A DNA stretch of 64,000 nucleotides from JAKPAM01 sp047601745 (GCA_047601745.1 JASGIS010000001.1:4712001-4776000), one strand, 5' to 3'; positions 8,289-17,491 are shown, counted from the first letter of the stretch. Notes: generated by a model from the letters alone, not told the origin. Numbers and translations: made by a program.

Positions 8289-9613
8289 GCCTGCGTCTTC
8301 GCGCCGTGCTGATCGCCGGCATCTCGCTGGTGGTGCTGTGGGCGGCCGCTGCCGGGCTGATGATGCGCGGGGTCCATGCCAATCTCGATCGGACGCTGGA
8401 CGGGCGGCTGGCGATGTCGGCTCGCATGGTGTCGGGACTGCTCGAACGCGCGGCGCTGGCACCGAGCCTGGCGGGCTCCGATCTGACCGAGGCGGTTCGC
8501 GTCACCGGCAAGGAAGGCATCGCCTGCGAGATCCGCCTGCTGCGCGGCGAGATCCTGGCGCGCACGACCAACGGCCCGCAGTCGGAGTTCGAATCGCTGC
8601 CCGCCGGCTTCAGCACGCGCGACGTTCAGGGAAGTCCGTGGCGGATCTACGTGCTGAGGGCCAACGGCTACCAGATCACGACCGCCGACCGCGTCGACCA
8701 GCGCGACGTGCTGATCAACGAACTGCTGTGCGCGGCCGGCGTGCCGTTCGTGATCGCGTTTCTCGGCGGGCTGGTCGCGCTATGGATCGGCATCGGCCGC
8801 GGACTGGCGCCGTTGAAGGCCTTGCACCAACAACTGCGCGCCAAGCAGACCGACGACATCACGCCGATCAGCGTCAGCCGTCCGCCGTCGGAGCTGCGCC
8901 CGGTGCTGGACGCGATGAACGGGCTGCTGGGCCGACTGGCGCGGGCGCTGTCCAGCCAGCGGGCGTTCACCGACGCCGCGGCCCATGAGCTCAGGACGCC
9001 GCTGACCGTGATCGACACGCACCTGCAGGTGGTTCGGCTGACCGAAGGCGAAGAGGCGCAGGCCTCGCTGCGCAGCGCCGAAGAAGGCGTCGGGCGCCTG
9101 CGGCGCACGCTCGATCAGATGATGGTGCTCGCCCGAGCCGACGCCGCGATCGATCCGGCGGACGGCTGCCCGTCGGTGCAGGCCGCGGTGAACGCCGTGG
9201 TCGGCAAGATGGGCGCCGACGCGCGGGCTCGGCTGCGGATGTCGATCGACGGCGACGATGCGGCGACGCCGGTTCCCCGATCGATGGTCGAGACCGCGGT
9301 CCGCAACCTCGTCGACAACGCGATCCGCTACTCGCCGCCGAGCGAGCGCGTCGACGTTTCGGTGTCGTTCGAGCCGTCGAACCGGCGCTGCCGGATCGCC
9401 GTCATCGATCGAGGGCCGGGCCTGAGCGAAGACCAGGCGTTCCAGATCGGCAGGCGATTCTGGCGCGCCGACCAGGGCAGGAATCGCCAGGACGGGGCGG
9501 GGCTGGGGATCTCGATCGTGCGGGCGATCGCCGAGCGGTTCGGCGGATCGCTGGCGCTCGAGCCCAGGGAAGGCGGCGGCCTGGTCGCGCGGATCGAGTT
9601 GCCGCTGGAATGA
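8285..9613 (+). CDS. Sensor histidine kinase (DsbS-like)
   Basis: 442 residues starting at the ATG that overlaps the regulator stop. There are two membrane helices (VLIAGISLVVLWAAAAGLMM; GVPFVIAFLGGLVALWIG) flanking a periplasmic sensor of roughly 130 residues, then a HAMP-like segment, a HisKA domain with AAHELRTPLTV (His234) and an HATPase with NLVDNAIRYSP, DRGPGLS and GAGLGISIV. It should autophosphorylate and phosphorylate the adjacent regulator. The periplasmic domain has cysteines (IACEIRLL) but no obvious metal-binding cluster. Confidence 0.9.
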   Translation: MSLRLRAVLIAGISLVVLWAAAAGLMMRGVHANLDRTLDGRLAMSARMVSGLLERAALAPSLAGSDLTEAVRVTGKEGIACEIRLLRGEILARTTNGPQSEFESLPAGFSTRDVQGSPWRIYVLRANGYQITTADRVDQRDVLINELLCAAGVPFVIAFLGGLVALWIGIGRGLAPLKALHQQLRAKQTDDITPISVSRPPSELRPVLDAMNGLLGRLARALSSQRAFTDAAAHELRTPLTVIDTHLQVVRLTEGEEAQASLRSAEEGVGRLRRTLDQMMVLARADAAIDPADGCPSVQAAVNAVVGKMGADARARLRMSIDGDDAATPVPRSMVETAVRNLVDNAIRYSPPSERVDVSVSFEPSNRRCRIAVIDRGPGLSEDQAFQIGRRFWRADQGRNRQDGAGLGISIVRAIAERFGGSLALEPREGGGLVARIELPLE

Positions 9614-9628
9614 GGCCGTGCGCGTTCG

Positions 9629-10873
9629 CTAAGCGGAGCGCTCCGGCTCGGCCAGCAGCGGCGATTTGCGCCGCAGCGCCATCGCCAGCGCGACCACGGC
9701 CAGCGCGAGCGGCACGAACGACACCCAGAGCACGGTGTCCCAGCCATAAGCGCTGAGCAGCCCGCCGGACGAGAACGAGCCCACGGCCATCAGGCCGAAG
9801 ACGATGAAATCGTTCAGCGACTGGACCCGCGTCTTCTCCTCGGGACGGTGGCATTCGAGAACCAGCGCCGACGCGCCCAGGAAACCGAAGTTCCAGCCCA
9901 GGCCCAGCAGCACCAGCGTTCCCCAGAAATGCGCGACGTCGATGCCGGCCAATCCGACGGCGGCCGACAGCCCGGTCAGCAGCAGGCCGGCGGTCGCCAC
10001 GCGTCCCGCGCCGAAACGGGTGATCAGGCTGCCGGTGAAGAAGCTCGGAGCGTACATCGCGATCACGTGCCATTGCAGCCCCAGGTTCGCCGATTCCTGC
10101 GAGTGGCCGCACAGGTGCATGGCCAGCGGCGCGGCGGTCATCAGGAAGTTCATCAGCATGTACGAAACCGCGCCGCTGATGGCCGCCGCGACGAAGCGCG
10201 GCTGCCGCGCGATCATCGACAGCGGCCGACCGCCGGCTTTTTCCTCGGCCGTCGGCATCGGCAATCGGACGCCGAGCAGGATGAACGCCGAGATCGCGGC
10301 GACGAGGCCTTGCACGAGAAAGCTGGCCGCGAACTGATGCCGGGGCCACAGGTCCATCGTCAGCGTCACGAGCTGCGTGCCGATGACGCCGGCGACGACG
10401 CCGCCGGCCATCACCAGCGACAGCGCGCGGGCGCGCCGGCTCGGCGCCACGCCGTCGGCCGCCGCGAAGCGGAAGGTCAGCACGACGGCCGCGTAGCCGC
10501 CGCCGAAGAACGTCGCCAGGCAGAACAGCCAGAACGAACCGATGATGACCGCGAGCATCGCCAGCAGTCCGGTCAGCACGCCGGCGCCGGTTCCGGCCAG
10601 GAAGGCCGCGCGCCGGCCGTGCCGCCGGGCGATCGCGCCCGCCGGCAGGATGCACGCCGCCATGCCGACGACGAAGATCGAAATGGGCAGCGTGGCCAGG
10701 ATCGGCGTCGGCGCCAGCTTGTCGCCGACGATCGCGCCGGTCGCATAGACGACCACCGAGTTCGCGCCGGCCAGCGCCTGGGCGATCGACAGTCGCCAGA
10801 TGTTGCCGCGCTGGACCCGTTCGGGCAGCAGGGCGGGGGAGTCGATCGTCGAAGCGGGATCGTTACGAGTCAT
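9629..10873 (-). CDS. MFS transporter
   Basis: 414 residues with about twelve hydrophobic segments and an MFS loop motif (GAIARRHGRRAAFLAGTGAG) between helices 2 and 3. It is a drug/metabolite-type MFS permease, similar in layout to the YfmO/CynX-type exporters; the substrate cannot be told. It is convergent with the histidine kinase gene, 15 bp apart, and is followed upstream on the same strand by the alcohol dehydrogenase gene, 25 bp away, so the two may share a transcript. Confidence 0.85.
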   Translation of the reverse strand: MTRNDPASTIDSPALLPERVQRGNIWRLSIAQALAGANSVVVYATGAIVGDKLAPTPILATLPISIFVVGMAACILPAGAIARRHGRRAAFLAGTGAGVLTGLLAMLAVIIGSFWLFCLATFFGGGYAAVVLTFRFAAADGVAPSRRARALSLVMAGGVVAGVIGTQLVTLTMDLWPRHQFAASFLVQGLVAAISAFILLGVRLPMPTAEEKAGGRPLSMIARQPRFVAAAISGAVSYMLMNFLMTAAPLAMHLCGHSQESANLGLQWHVIAMYAPSFFTGSLITRFGAGRVATAGLLLTGLSAAVGLAGIDVAHFWGTLVLLGLGWNFGFLGASALVLECHRPEEKTRVQSLNDFIVFGLMAVGSFSSGGLLSAYGWDTVLWVSFVPLALAVVALAMALRRKSPLLAEPERSA

Positions 10874-10898
10874 TTCTCTTGGGTCCGGGGCAGGTCCG

Positions 10899-11945
10899 TC
10901 AGACGGAAAGAAGGCGTTCAGCGGGGGGTTCCATGGCCAGGACCATGCGGTACTTGACGTTGCCGGACTTGAGCTTCCGGTAGGCTTCGCCGGCTCGCTC
11001 GAGCGGCAGGGTTTCGATTCGCGGCCGGGCGTCGACCAGCACGCTGAAGCGCAGCGCCTTCTCGTTGTCGTACGGCGTGCCGGTGATCGAGCCGAGGATG
11101 CCGCGCTGGCCGCCGACCAGCAGGCCCGCGGGGACCTGCAGCGGACGTTTGCCCGGGTTCAGCAAGACCAGCCGCCCCTCGGGCGCCAGGCCGGGCAACA
11201 GGGCCGAGACCGTTTCGGCATCGTCGATCGTGCTCACGATCGCCTGTGCGCCGCCGATGGCCGCGAGCCCGTCGGCGGCGTTCTCCCGGCGAGTATCGAG
11301 ATACCGATGCGCACCCAGCGCCAGCGCATCGGCGGCGATGTCATCGCCTCGCCCGATCGCGACGACCCTGAAACCCATGTTGCGCGCGTACTGGAGCGCC
11401 ATGTGTCCGAGACCGCCGATGCCCAGGATGGCCACCGTGTCGCCGGCCTGCGCGCCGCACTTCTTCAGCGCGTTGAACGTGGCGATTCCCGCGCACAGGA
11501 TCGGCGCCGCCTGCTCCGAATCGAGTTCATCCGGAATCGCCACCAGACCCGTGCCGCGCGCCAGCATCATCTCGGCGTAGCCTCCGTCGCAACTGCTGCC
11601 GACGACCGGCTGATTCGCGCAGAGCTGGAAGCGTCCTTGCCGGCACTGCGCGCATTCGTTGCAATGGCCGCCCAGGCGGCCCACGCCCACGCGCTGGTTC
11701 AGCGTCCAGATCGGCGATACGCCCGAACCGAGCGCCACGATTCGCCCGACCACTTCGTGGCCCGGCACGCGGGGTGGGTCCGCGGTGAGCGGTGTCCTGT
11801 CGATGTCGGCGGCGTCGGCGCCGCAGACGCCGCAGGCCTCCACCCGGAGCAAAACCTGTCCGGCGCCCGGCTGCGGGACCTCGCGTTCGACGAGTTCGAG
11901 TACGCCCGGGCTGCTGATCTGCATGGCCCGATAGCTCGTCTTCAT
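10899..11945 (-). CDS. Zinc-dependent alcohol dehydrogenase
   Basis: 348 residues. ATG 11945 has GGAG 7 bases upstream and matches the usual start of the family (MKTSYRAMQISSPG). The catalytic zinc site is in EACGVCGAD and PGHEVVG, the structural zinc cysteines are in CNECAQCRQGRFQLC, and the NAD(P)-binding loop is GIGGLGHMALQYA. It belongs to the medium-chain, class III-like/AdhP group and oxidises or reduces an alcohol/aldehyde pair. It lies directly upstream of the MFS gene on the same strand. Confidence 0.9.
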   Translation of the reverse strand: MKTSYRAMQISSPGVLELVEREVPQPGAGQVLLRVEACGVCGADAADIDRTPLTADPPRVPGHEVVGRIVALGSGVSPIWTLNQRVGVGRLGGHCNECAQCRQGRFQLCANQPVVGSSCDGGYAEMMLARGTGLVAIPDELDSEQAAPILCAGIATFNALKKCGAQAGDTVAILGIGGLGHMALQYARNMGFRVVAIGRGDDIAADALALGAHRYLDTRRENAADGLAAIGGAQAIVSTIDDAETVSALLPGLAPEGRLVLLNPGKRPLQVPAGLLVGGQRGILGSITGTPYDNEKALRFSVLVDARPRIETLPLERAGEAYRKLKSGNVKYRMVLAMEPPAERLLSV

Positions 11946-12018
11946 CCTTGCGCTCCGATACCTGTGATCGCGAGCCGGTTCGGGGGCTCGGGCCGATGCC
12001 GATGAGGGCCGAGCGCGG

Positions 12019-12774
12019 TCAGCATGCTGCGCCCGCCGCACCCGTAGTACCCGTAGTACCCGTAGTACCCGTAGTACCCGTAGTACCCGTAGTACCCGTA
12101 GTACCCGTCGCGCCGGCGAGATGGCCGGTCTTCAGATACACGCATGCGCCGGCGCTACCCGCGACGAGGTCGGGGTAAGCGCCCGGAGGCAGCCGCATCC
12201 AGCTACCGCGTTCGTAGCGCTGCGCGCCCTCGTGCAAGCTGCCGTCCAGCACCAGCAGTTCGGCGCCGCGAGCCGGATCGGCGAGAGGGCCGGAAAACAG
12301 GCCGGCGCTCGCCGGCACGCGCTCGATCGACACCTGTTCGACGTCGTCGGCGAACAGCGGACAGGACTCGCGCCCGTCGCGGCTCGTCCAGCGGGACGGA
12401 TCCCGGGTATCGATGCGCAGCAGACCGGTTTCGCTCGCCGACATCTGCCGCAGCTTCACGAAGATCAGCGCGCCCTCGTCGCTAAAGGGCTGATGGCTGG
12501 AGCCCGGCGGGCTGCGCAGATACCAGCCGGCCGGATAGTGCGCGTCTCCTTCGGAGAAGGTGCCCGACAGGACCAGTATTTCCTCGCCCCCCGGATGCGG
12601 GTGACGAGGAAAGGTCGACCGTGGCGCGTAGCGGACGATGCTGGTCGCGCGCGCTTTTTCGCCGCCGATCCGGTCCAGCATCACGCGCTCGACGCCGCCC
12701 TGCGGCGACGCGACCCATTGGTATTGCTGCGGCGTCACGGTGGCGCGGCGCGAAAAATCTGCGTTGATCAGCAT
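12019..12774 (-). CDS. ChrR-like double-cupin protein with C-terminal Thr-Gly repeat
   Basis: 251 residues. The first cupin has the HPHPGGEEILVLSG metal-binding motif and a second His in PGSSHQPF, matching ChrR-type cupins; a second cupin-like half follows (GAELLVLDGSLHEGAQRYERGSW). The protein ends in a run of Thr-Gly-Thr units encoded by seven 9-bp repeats. Cupins of this type bind a metal and may act as sensors or enzymes; the fused zinc anti-sigma domain of true ChrR is absent. It is divergent from a GcvA-like LysR gene, which is a plausible regulator. Confidence 0.82.
   Translation of the reverse strand: MLINADFSRRATVTPQQYQWVASPQGGVERVMLDRIGGEKARATSIVRYAPRSTFPRHPHPGGEEILVLSGTFSEGDAHYPAGWYLRSPPGSSHQPFSDEGALIFVKLRQMSASETGLLRIDTRDPSRWTSRDGRESCPLFADDVEQVSIERVPASAGLFSGPLADPARGAELLVLDGSLHEGAQRYERGSWMRLPPGAYPDLVAGSAGACVYLKTGHLAGATGTTGTTGTTGTTGTTGTTGTTGAAGAAC
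12041..12103. repeat. Perfect 9-bp tandem repeat, seven copies
   Basis: Seven exact copies of CCCGTAGTA, followed by a partial copy, sit at the 3' end of the cupin gene. On the coding strand they read Thr-Gly-Thr in frame. Exact identity of all copies implies recent expansion. Confidence 0.95.
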
Positions 12775-12919
12775 GGGGGACTAGGTAGCGACCAGTTCTG
12801 GAAGAAAATCATTCGCTTCCGATCGCGGAGGGGAAAGCCGGCGCCGTTTTGCGATCGTTGCGCGGGTTCGTCTCCAGACAAGCATTCTTGGCCGCTTTCG
12901 ATTCGATCGCAAACGAGAT

Positions 12920-12948
12920 AAAGTTTCTCTAACTGAAAGAAAAACTTT
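12920..12948. promoter_or_regulatory. Inverted repeat in the cupin/LysR divergent region
   Basis: AAAGTTT and AAACTTT form a perfect 7-bp inverted repeat, 15 bases apart, ending 11 bases before the LysR start. The segment is clearly more AT-rich than its surroundings. It may be the LysR binding site; a promoter for either gene is likely here. Confidence 0.4.
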
Positions 12949-12959
12949 AGTTTTATTCG

Positions 12960-13883
12960 ATGAAGCTGCCTGTCCATCTGAATGCGCTGCGGGCGTTCGA
13001 GGCCAGTGCCCGCCACCAGAGCTTTTCGGCGGCGGCGCGCGAGCTGAACGTCACGCCGGCCGCCGTCGGCCAACTGGTGCGCGGCCTCGAAGAATGGTTG
13101 GGAACGCCGTTGTTCGTGCGCAGTGCAGGCGGCAAGGCGCGGCTCGTCGCCACCGACGTGGCGGAGCGCGCGTTGCCCGATATCCGGGCGGGCTTCGACA
13201 GGGTCAGCATGGGGCTCGAGCGGCTCAAGGAGGGCGTGCCTGGCCGCGTGCTGACCGTCACCGTCAGTCCGGCATTCGCCGCGAAATGGCTGCTGCCGCG
13301 CTTCGATCGCTTCCAGGCCGTATGCCCGGACACGGACGTGCGGCTGGAAACCAGCAACAGGCCCGTCGATTTCGCTGCCCGGCTGGTGGACATCGGCGTG
13401 CGCTACGGAACGGGCACCTGGCCGGGCCTGAAAGCGGAAAAGCTGATGGACGAGGAGGTGTATCCGGTGTGTTCGCCCGAGCTGCTGAGGCAGCATCGGG
13501 CTTTGCGCAAACCCGGCGATCTGGCGAGCATGACGCTGATCCACGATCTTTCGATGGACGGGCATCCGGGCTTTCCGACCTGGAGCATGTGGTTTCAAAA
13601 GGCCGGCGTGCCCGGGGTAACGACCTCGCGCGGCATGCGGATCAACAATTCCGCGGCGGTGCTGCAGGCGGCCAGCGAAGGGCGCGGCGTCGCGCTCGCC
13701 CGCAGCGTGATGGCCCGTGACGATCTGGCGGCAGGGCGGGTCGTGCGACTGTTCCCGAAGATCCGCTTCCCGTCGGAGCTCGCCTACTACGCCGTCTACC
13801 GGCCGGAGAGCGCGGGCCTGCCGCGGCTGGTCGCGTTTCGCGACTGGCTGCTGAAGGAGGCCGGCGCTCGAGCCGCGGCCTGA
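12960..13883 (+). CDS. LysR-family regulator, GcvA-like
   Basis: 307 residues. The N-terminus (LNALRAFEASARHQSFSAAARELNVTPAAVGQLVRGLEEWLGTPLF) is the GcvA-type LysR helix-turn-helix; the rest is a periplasmic-binding-protein-like effector domain. No clear Shine-Dalgarno precedes ATG 12960, so the message may be leaderless or weakly translated. It is divergent from the cupin gene with 185 bp between them, the usual arrangement for a LysR regulator and its target. Confidence 0.88.
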   Translation: MKLPVHLNALRAFEASARHQSFSAAARELNVTPAAVGQLVRGLEEWLGTPLFVRSAGGKARLVATDVAERALPDIRAGFDRVSMGLERLKEGVPGRVLTVTVSPAFAAKWLLPRFDRFQAVCPDTDVRLETSNRPVDFAARLVDIGVRYGTGTWPGLKAEKLMDEEVYPVCSPELLRQHRALRKPGDLASMTLIHDLSMDGHPGFPTWSMWFQKAGVPGVTTSRGMRINNSAAVLQAASEGRGVALARSVMARDDLAAGRVVRLFPKIRFPSELAYYAVYRPESAGLPRLVAFRDWLLKEAGARAAA

Positions 13884-13929
13884 AAGGCCGTCGTCCGCCG
13901 CGCGTCCCTTCTCATCGTCCGGCAGTCCC

Positions 13930-16161
13930 TCAATACCGTGCGTCCGCGGGCTTCTTGTCCTTCGGCCAGTCCTTGACCTTCGGTGCGAAGTCCGGGCGCG
14001 GCATGTGGCTGAAGTACTCGGCCACGTCGACGGCCTCCTGGTCGCTCAGGCCGCCCTGGCCCAACGGGAAGTGCGTGCCGAACGCGATCGGCATGTTGCG
14101 CTTGACGAAGGCCGCCGCCGTGTAGGTGCGGGCCATGCCGGCACCGATGTTGAACGACTGGTCGCCCCATAGCGGCGGATAGACCATCTCGCCCTTGGCG
14201 TTCTTGACGCCTTCGCCGTTCTCGCCGTGGCACAGCGCGCACTGGGCGACGTAGATGCGCTTGCCGTTCTCGGTGTCGGGACGGATCTTCTGATCGACCT
14301 TGCCGACGCCCCGGCCCTCCACCTTGTCCTCGGGCCGGGTCTCGCGCTTCATCCAGTCGAAATAAGCGACCATCGCCTTCATGTCTGCGCCCTCGACCGG
14401 CAGCGGCTTGCCGTGCATCGAGCGCAGAAAGCAGCCGTTGATGCGGTCTTCGAGCGTGATCGTGCGACCGGCGCGCGCCGCGTAGCTCGGGAAGAAGGCC
14501 GAGACGCCGACGTACGGCGAGCCGTCGGCCACGGTGCCGGCGTTCAGATGGCAGCTCGCGCAGTTCAGCTTGTTGCCGACGTTCTCGGGCAGCATGCGCG
14601 CGGTGTCGATGTTCAGCCGCGCACCGAGTACGAGTTGTTCGGCGTTCTTTTCGGCGAGCATGTCGGCCAGGCGCGGCGTCACGAACGGGCGGTGACTATC
14701 GGCCTTCGCATCGAGCTGCTTGCGGGCGCCGCTTACCTCGCCGGTCTTGATCTCGCGCGCATCGGCCCGGCCCCAGGCGCGGCGCGTGAAGTTCAGGATC
14801 TCGGCGATCTCCTGATCGCCCAGTTGCGCGAAGGACGGCATCGTCAGCGGCCGCGCGTGGCTCTGCGTGACCGGCGCCTTCCAGCCGGTCAGCATGATGT
14901 GGATCAGCGTCGACGGGTCCTGCGATTGCAGCGTATTGTTGCCCGCCAGCGAAGGGAACGCATTCGGAACGCCGTCGCCGTTCGAGCGATGGCAGTCGGC
15001 GCAGAACTGCAGGTAACCGAGTCCGCCGCGCGTATTGAAGAGTTCGGCCGGGATGTCGCCGGGCCTGGCCGCGCCGCCCGCACCGCCCGTGCCGCGCGAT
15101 GCGATCACCGGCCCCGGGCCCTTCGCGACCTGCATCGGCAGGTCATCCTTGCCGGGCGGCAGCGACTTCAGATAGGTGCCGATCGCGAGCAGATCGGCAT
15201 CGGTCATGTACTGCGTCGAGTGCTGCACGACGTCCACCATGTTGCCCGAGACGGTGCCGTGCCGGTTGCGGCCGGTCTTGAGCAACTCGGTGGTTTCTTC
15301 GGGTGTCCACAGGTCGCGCAGGCTCAGCGCGCGCCATCCCTCGACGGTCTCGCCGGCGAGGAACAACCGCCCCTTATCGCCTTCACCGGTCATCGTCTTT
15401 TCCTGGAAGGCGATGCCGCGCGGCGTGTGACAGGCGCCGCAGTGGCCCAGGCCCTGCACCAGATAGGCGCCGCGGTTCCACTGCTCGCCCTTGTCGGCCA
15501 GCGGCTGGAACGGCTCGTCGTCCAGGAACAGCCGGTTCCACAACGCCAGGCCCCAGCGCTGATTGAACGGAAAGCCCATGTCGGACGGCCGGTTCGGCTG
15601 CTCGATCGGTTTGACGCCCTGCATCAGGTACGCGTAGAGCGCCCGCATGTCCTCGTCCGTCATCTTGGCGTACGACGGATAAGGCATGGCCGGGTACAGG
15701 TTGTGCCCGTCGGCGGCCACGCCCTTGCGCATCGCGCGCTCGAATTGCTCGAAGCCGTAGCTGCCGATGCCGGTGCCCTTGTCCGGCGTGATGTTGGTCG
15801 AATAGAGCTTGCCGAACGGGGTTTCGAGTGCGAGGCCGCCGGCCATCGGCTTGGACTTGTCGCCGGTGTGGCAGGCCACGCAGTCGCCGAGGCGGGCGAC
15901 GTAGCGGCCGCGCTCGACCTGCTCGCGCTGCGCCGCCGAGAGATCCGCCGCATAGTCGGCCGGCAGATCGTCGATGATCTGCGGGACTCGCGAGTGCGGG
16001 GACGCGGACGGGTCCGCCGCCGAATCGGCCGATGCGGCCAGCGGCAGCAGGGACGACAACGCGATCAGCAGTGACGGGCAGTGAGCGATCAGACGGCGGC
16101 GCCAGCGATGCGCGAGGCTGGCTGGCGCTCGTGGCGCGGGAGAGTGACGGGTTTCGGCCAT
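13930..16161 (-). CDS. Five-heme cytochrome c: triheme dehydrogenase-type module fused to a TsdA-like module
   Basis: 743 residues from ATG 16161, which opens into an N-terminal signal peptide (SLLIALSSLLPLAASA); a TTG at 16185 is an alternative. Five CxxCH heme sites are present: CVACH (94), CGACH (241), CADCH (387), CASCH (534) and CALCH (641). The first three belong to a cytochrome like the subunit of membrane alcohol/gluconate dehydrogenases. The last two lie in a region like thiosulfate dehydrogenase TsdA, with INGCFLRSMHGKPLPVEG and MVAYFDWMKRETRP. It is a periplasmic electron carrier or oxidase; no dehydrogenase subunit lies next to it, so the partner is unknown. Confidence 0.88.
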   Translation of the reverse strand: MAETRHSPAPRAPASLAHRWRRRLIAHCPSLLIALSSLLPLAASADSAADPSASPHSRVPQIIDDLPADYAADLSAAQREQVERGRYVARLGDCVACHTGDKSKPMAGGLALETPFGKLYSTNITPDKGTGIGSYGFEQFERAMRKGVAADGHNLYPAMPYPSYAKMTDEDMRALYAYLMQGVKPIEQPNRPSDMGFPFNQRWGLALWNRLFLDDEPFQPLADKGEQWNRGAYLVQGLGHCGACHTPRGIAFQEKTMTGEGDKGRLFLAGETVEGWRALSLRDLWTPEETTELLKTGRNRHGTVSGNMVDVVQHSTQYMTDADLLAIGTYLKSLPPGKDDLPMQVAKGPGPVIASRGTGGAGGAARPGDIPAELFNTRGGLGYLQFCADCHRSNGDGVPNAFPSLAGNNTLQSQDPSTLIHIMLTGWKAPVTQSHARPLTMPSFAQLGDQEIAEILNFTRRAWGRADAREIKTGEVSGARKQLDAKADSHRPFVTPRLADMLAEKNAEQLVLGARLNIDTARMLPENVGNKLNCASCHLNAGTVADGSPYVGVSAFFPSYAARAGRTITLEDRINGCFLRSMHGKPLPVEGADMKAMVAYFDWMKRETRPEDKVEGRGVGKVDQKIRPDTENGKRIYVAQCALCHGENGEGVKNAKGEMVYPPLWGDQSFNIGAGMARTYTAAAFVKRNMPIAFGTHFPLGQGGLSDQEAVDVAEYFSHMPRPDFAPKVKDWPKDKKPADARY

Positions 16162-16385
16162 GATGGAAAATCTATCGATCTGCAAGGCGCCGGATATGCA
16201 TGAAACGCCGCTATTTGCCGGATCGATCGATGTCGACGAATTGTTTTTGTGATTGACTGGCTTTTCTTCAAAGCAGAGCTGCCGACCGATGCTAGATGAC
16301 CCCGATTAATCGAGAGTTAAGAAGCCGGGCGAATGTCGATCCGATCAATGTCATTCGCAGAATCGCCGCGTGACATCCGGGCATG

Positions 16386-16406
16386 AAAAAGGCCCCGAAC
16401 GGGGCC
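16386..16406 (-). terminator. Rho-independent terminator of the SDR gene
   Basis: On the minus strand GGCCCC-GTTC-GGGGCC is followed at once by TTTTT, 33 bases after the SDR stop. It also insulates the SDR transcript from the cytochrome gene downstream. Confidence 0.85.
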
Positions 16407-16439
16407 TGCGGAAGCGCAACGGGTGTCAGCGCGAACGGA

Positions 16440-17327
16440 TCACCCGGGCAGCGTCGTGCCGGTGGCGCGAGCCAGCTCGCCGAGCAGCGCGTCCTGGAAC
16501 TTCGTGTCGCCGACGGCCGGATGCGGCGCCTGACGCTGCTGGTGATGCCAGTAACCGCCGCTGGTCCGGGCCTGCGGATCGTCGCTGGTCGCGAGCCACT
16601 CCTGCGTCAGGTGCCCGAGCCGCAGGTCGTCGGGCGCGTTCGCGCCGCCCATACGGGTCGGTACCCAGCCCGGATCGACGGCGTTGCTGAACACGTCCGG
16701 CCAACGCCGCGCGACGGCCGCGGCCAGCGCGGTGACGAACAGCTTGCTGTCCGAGTAGCTGCCCGTGGCCGTGCGTCCCGACCAGTCCAGGCCGGCCAGC
16801 TCGGCGCGGCCGCCTCGATGCATGCTGCTGCTCAGGTAGATCAGGCGTTGCGGGCGCTGGATCAGCGCCGTCAGCAGGTAAGGGGCGACGACGTTGACGA
16901 CGAGCAGCGAAGCGCCCGAGATGACGCCCGCGTTATGGATGATGGCGTCCATCCGGCCGATCGCATCGACCTGGCCGGCCAGATCGCGGATCTGCGCGAG
17001 ATCCGCCAGGTCGCCGATCGTCGCGATCGCGCCCTGGTCGACGAGCGCCTCGACAGCGGGCAGCCGGGCCTTCGAACGCACGTGCACGACGACCTCGTGG
17101 CCTTCGGCGAGCAGCGTCGCGGCCGCGGCATGGCCCAGGCCGTCGGCCGAGCCGGTGATGAATACGCGAGCCTTGCGGCCTGCATCGGGTCGGGGGCTGG
17201 GCAATGGGGTCTCCTGTCGGCGGTTCGGCGGAGTCTGCGCCAGGGACGTCGTCGCGGCCAGCAGCGATCCGGCGATCGCTGCCGTGCTCCGTTGGACACC
17301 CGTGCTGAGAAATCTTCGGCGATCCAT
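16440..17327 (-). CDS. Short-chain dehydrogenase with Tat signal peptide
   Basis: 295 residues from ATG 17327 (GGAAG 8 bases upstream; ATG 17333 is an alternative). The N-terminus MDRRRFLSTGVQRSTAAIAGSLLAATTSLAQT is a twin-arginine signal. An SDR Rossmann fold follows with VFITGSADGLG, a NAG motif (IIHNAG) and the YxxxK catalytic pair in GSYSDSKLF. If exported, the enzyme would carry its bound NAD(P) folded, as glucose-fructose oxidoreductase does. The substrate is unknown. A strong terminator follows. Confidence 0.83.
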   Translation of the reverse strand: MDRRRFLSTGVQRSTAAIAGSLLAATTSLAQTPPNRRQETPLPSPRPDAGRKARVFITGSADGLGHAAAATLLAEGHEVVVHVRSKARLPAVEALVDQGAIATIGDLADLAQIRDLAGQVDAIGRMDAIIHNAGVISGASLLVVNVVAPYLLTALIQRPQRLIYLSSSMHRGGRAELAGLDWSGRTATGSYSDSKLFVTALAAAVARRWPDVFSNAVDPGWVPTRMGGANAPDDLRLGHLTQEWLATSDDPQARTSGGYWHHQQRQAPHPAVGDTKFQDALLGELARATGTTLPG

Positions 17328-17491
17328 GGGCATGTCTTCCGATCGGACGGCGGTCGCGTACGGCCCGTGGGCCTGAACGCCCGCCCGGTGTGGTCGCCAC
17401 GGCCGTTGCCGTGGCCAGCGGTTCGTCACGCTGAAAGCGCCTGCCTTCCAGATATCGTCGATTCTCTGCCGCGAAACCCGGCCCGACGCGA

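Noticed and set aside
12041..12103. Short tandem repeat as a CRISPR array
   Set aside because: The units are 9 bases with no spacers and lie in a coding frame.
14227..16074. 615-codon plus-strand open frame opposite the cytochrome gene
   Set aside because: Antisense shadow of the five-heme cytochrome; no motif.
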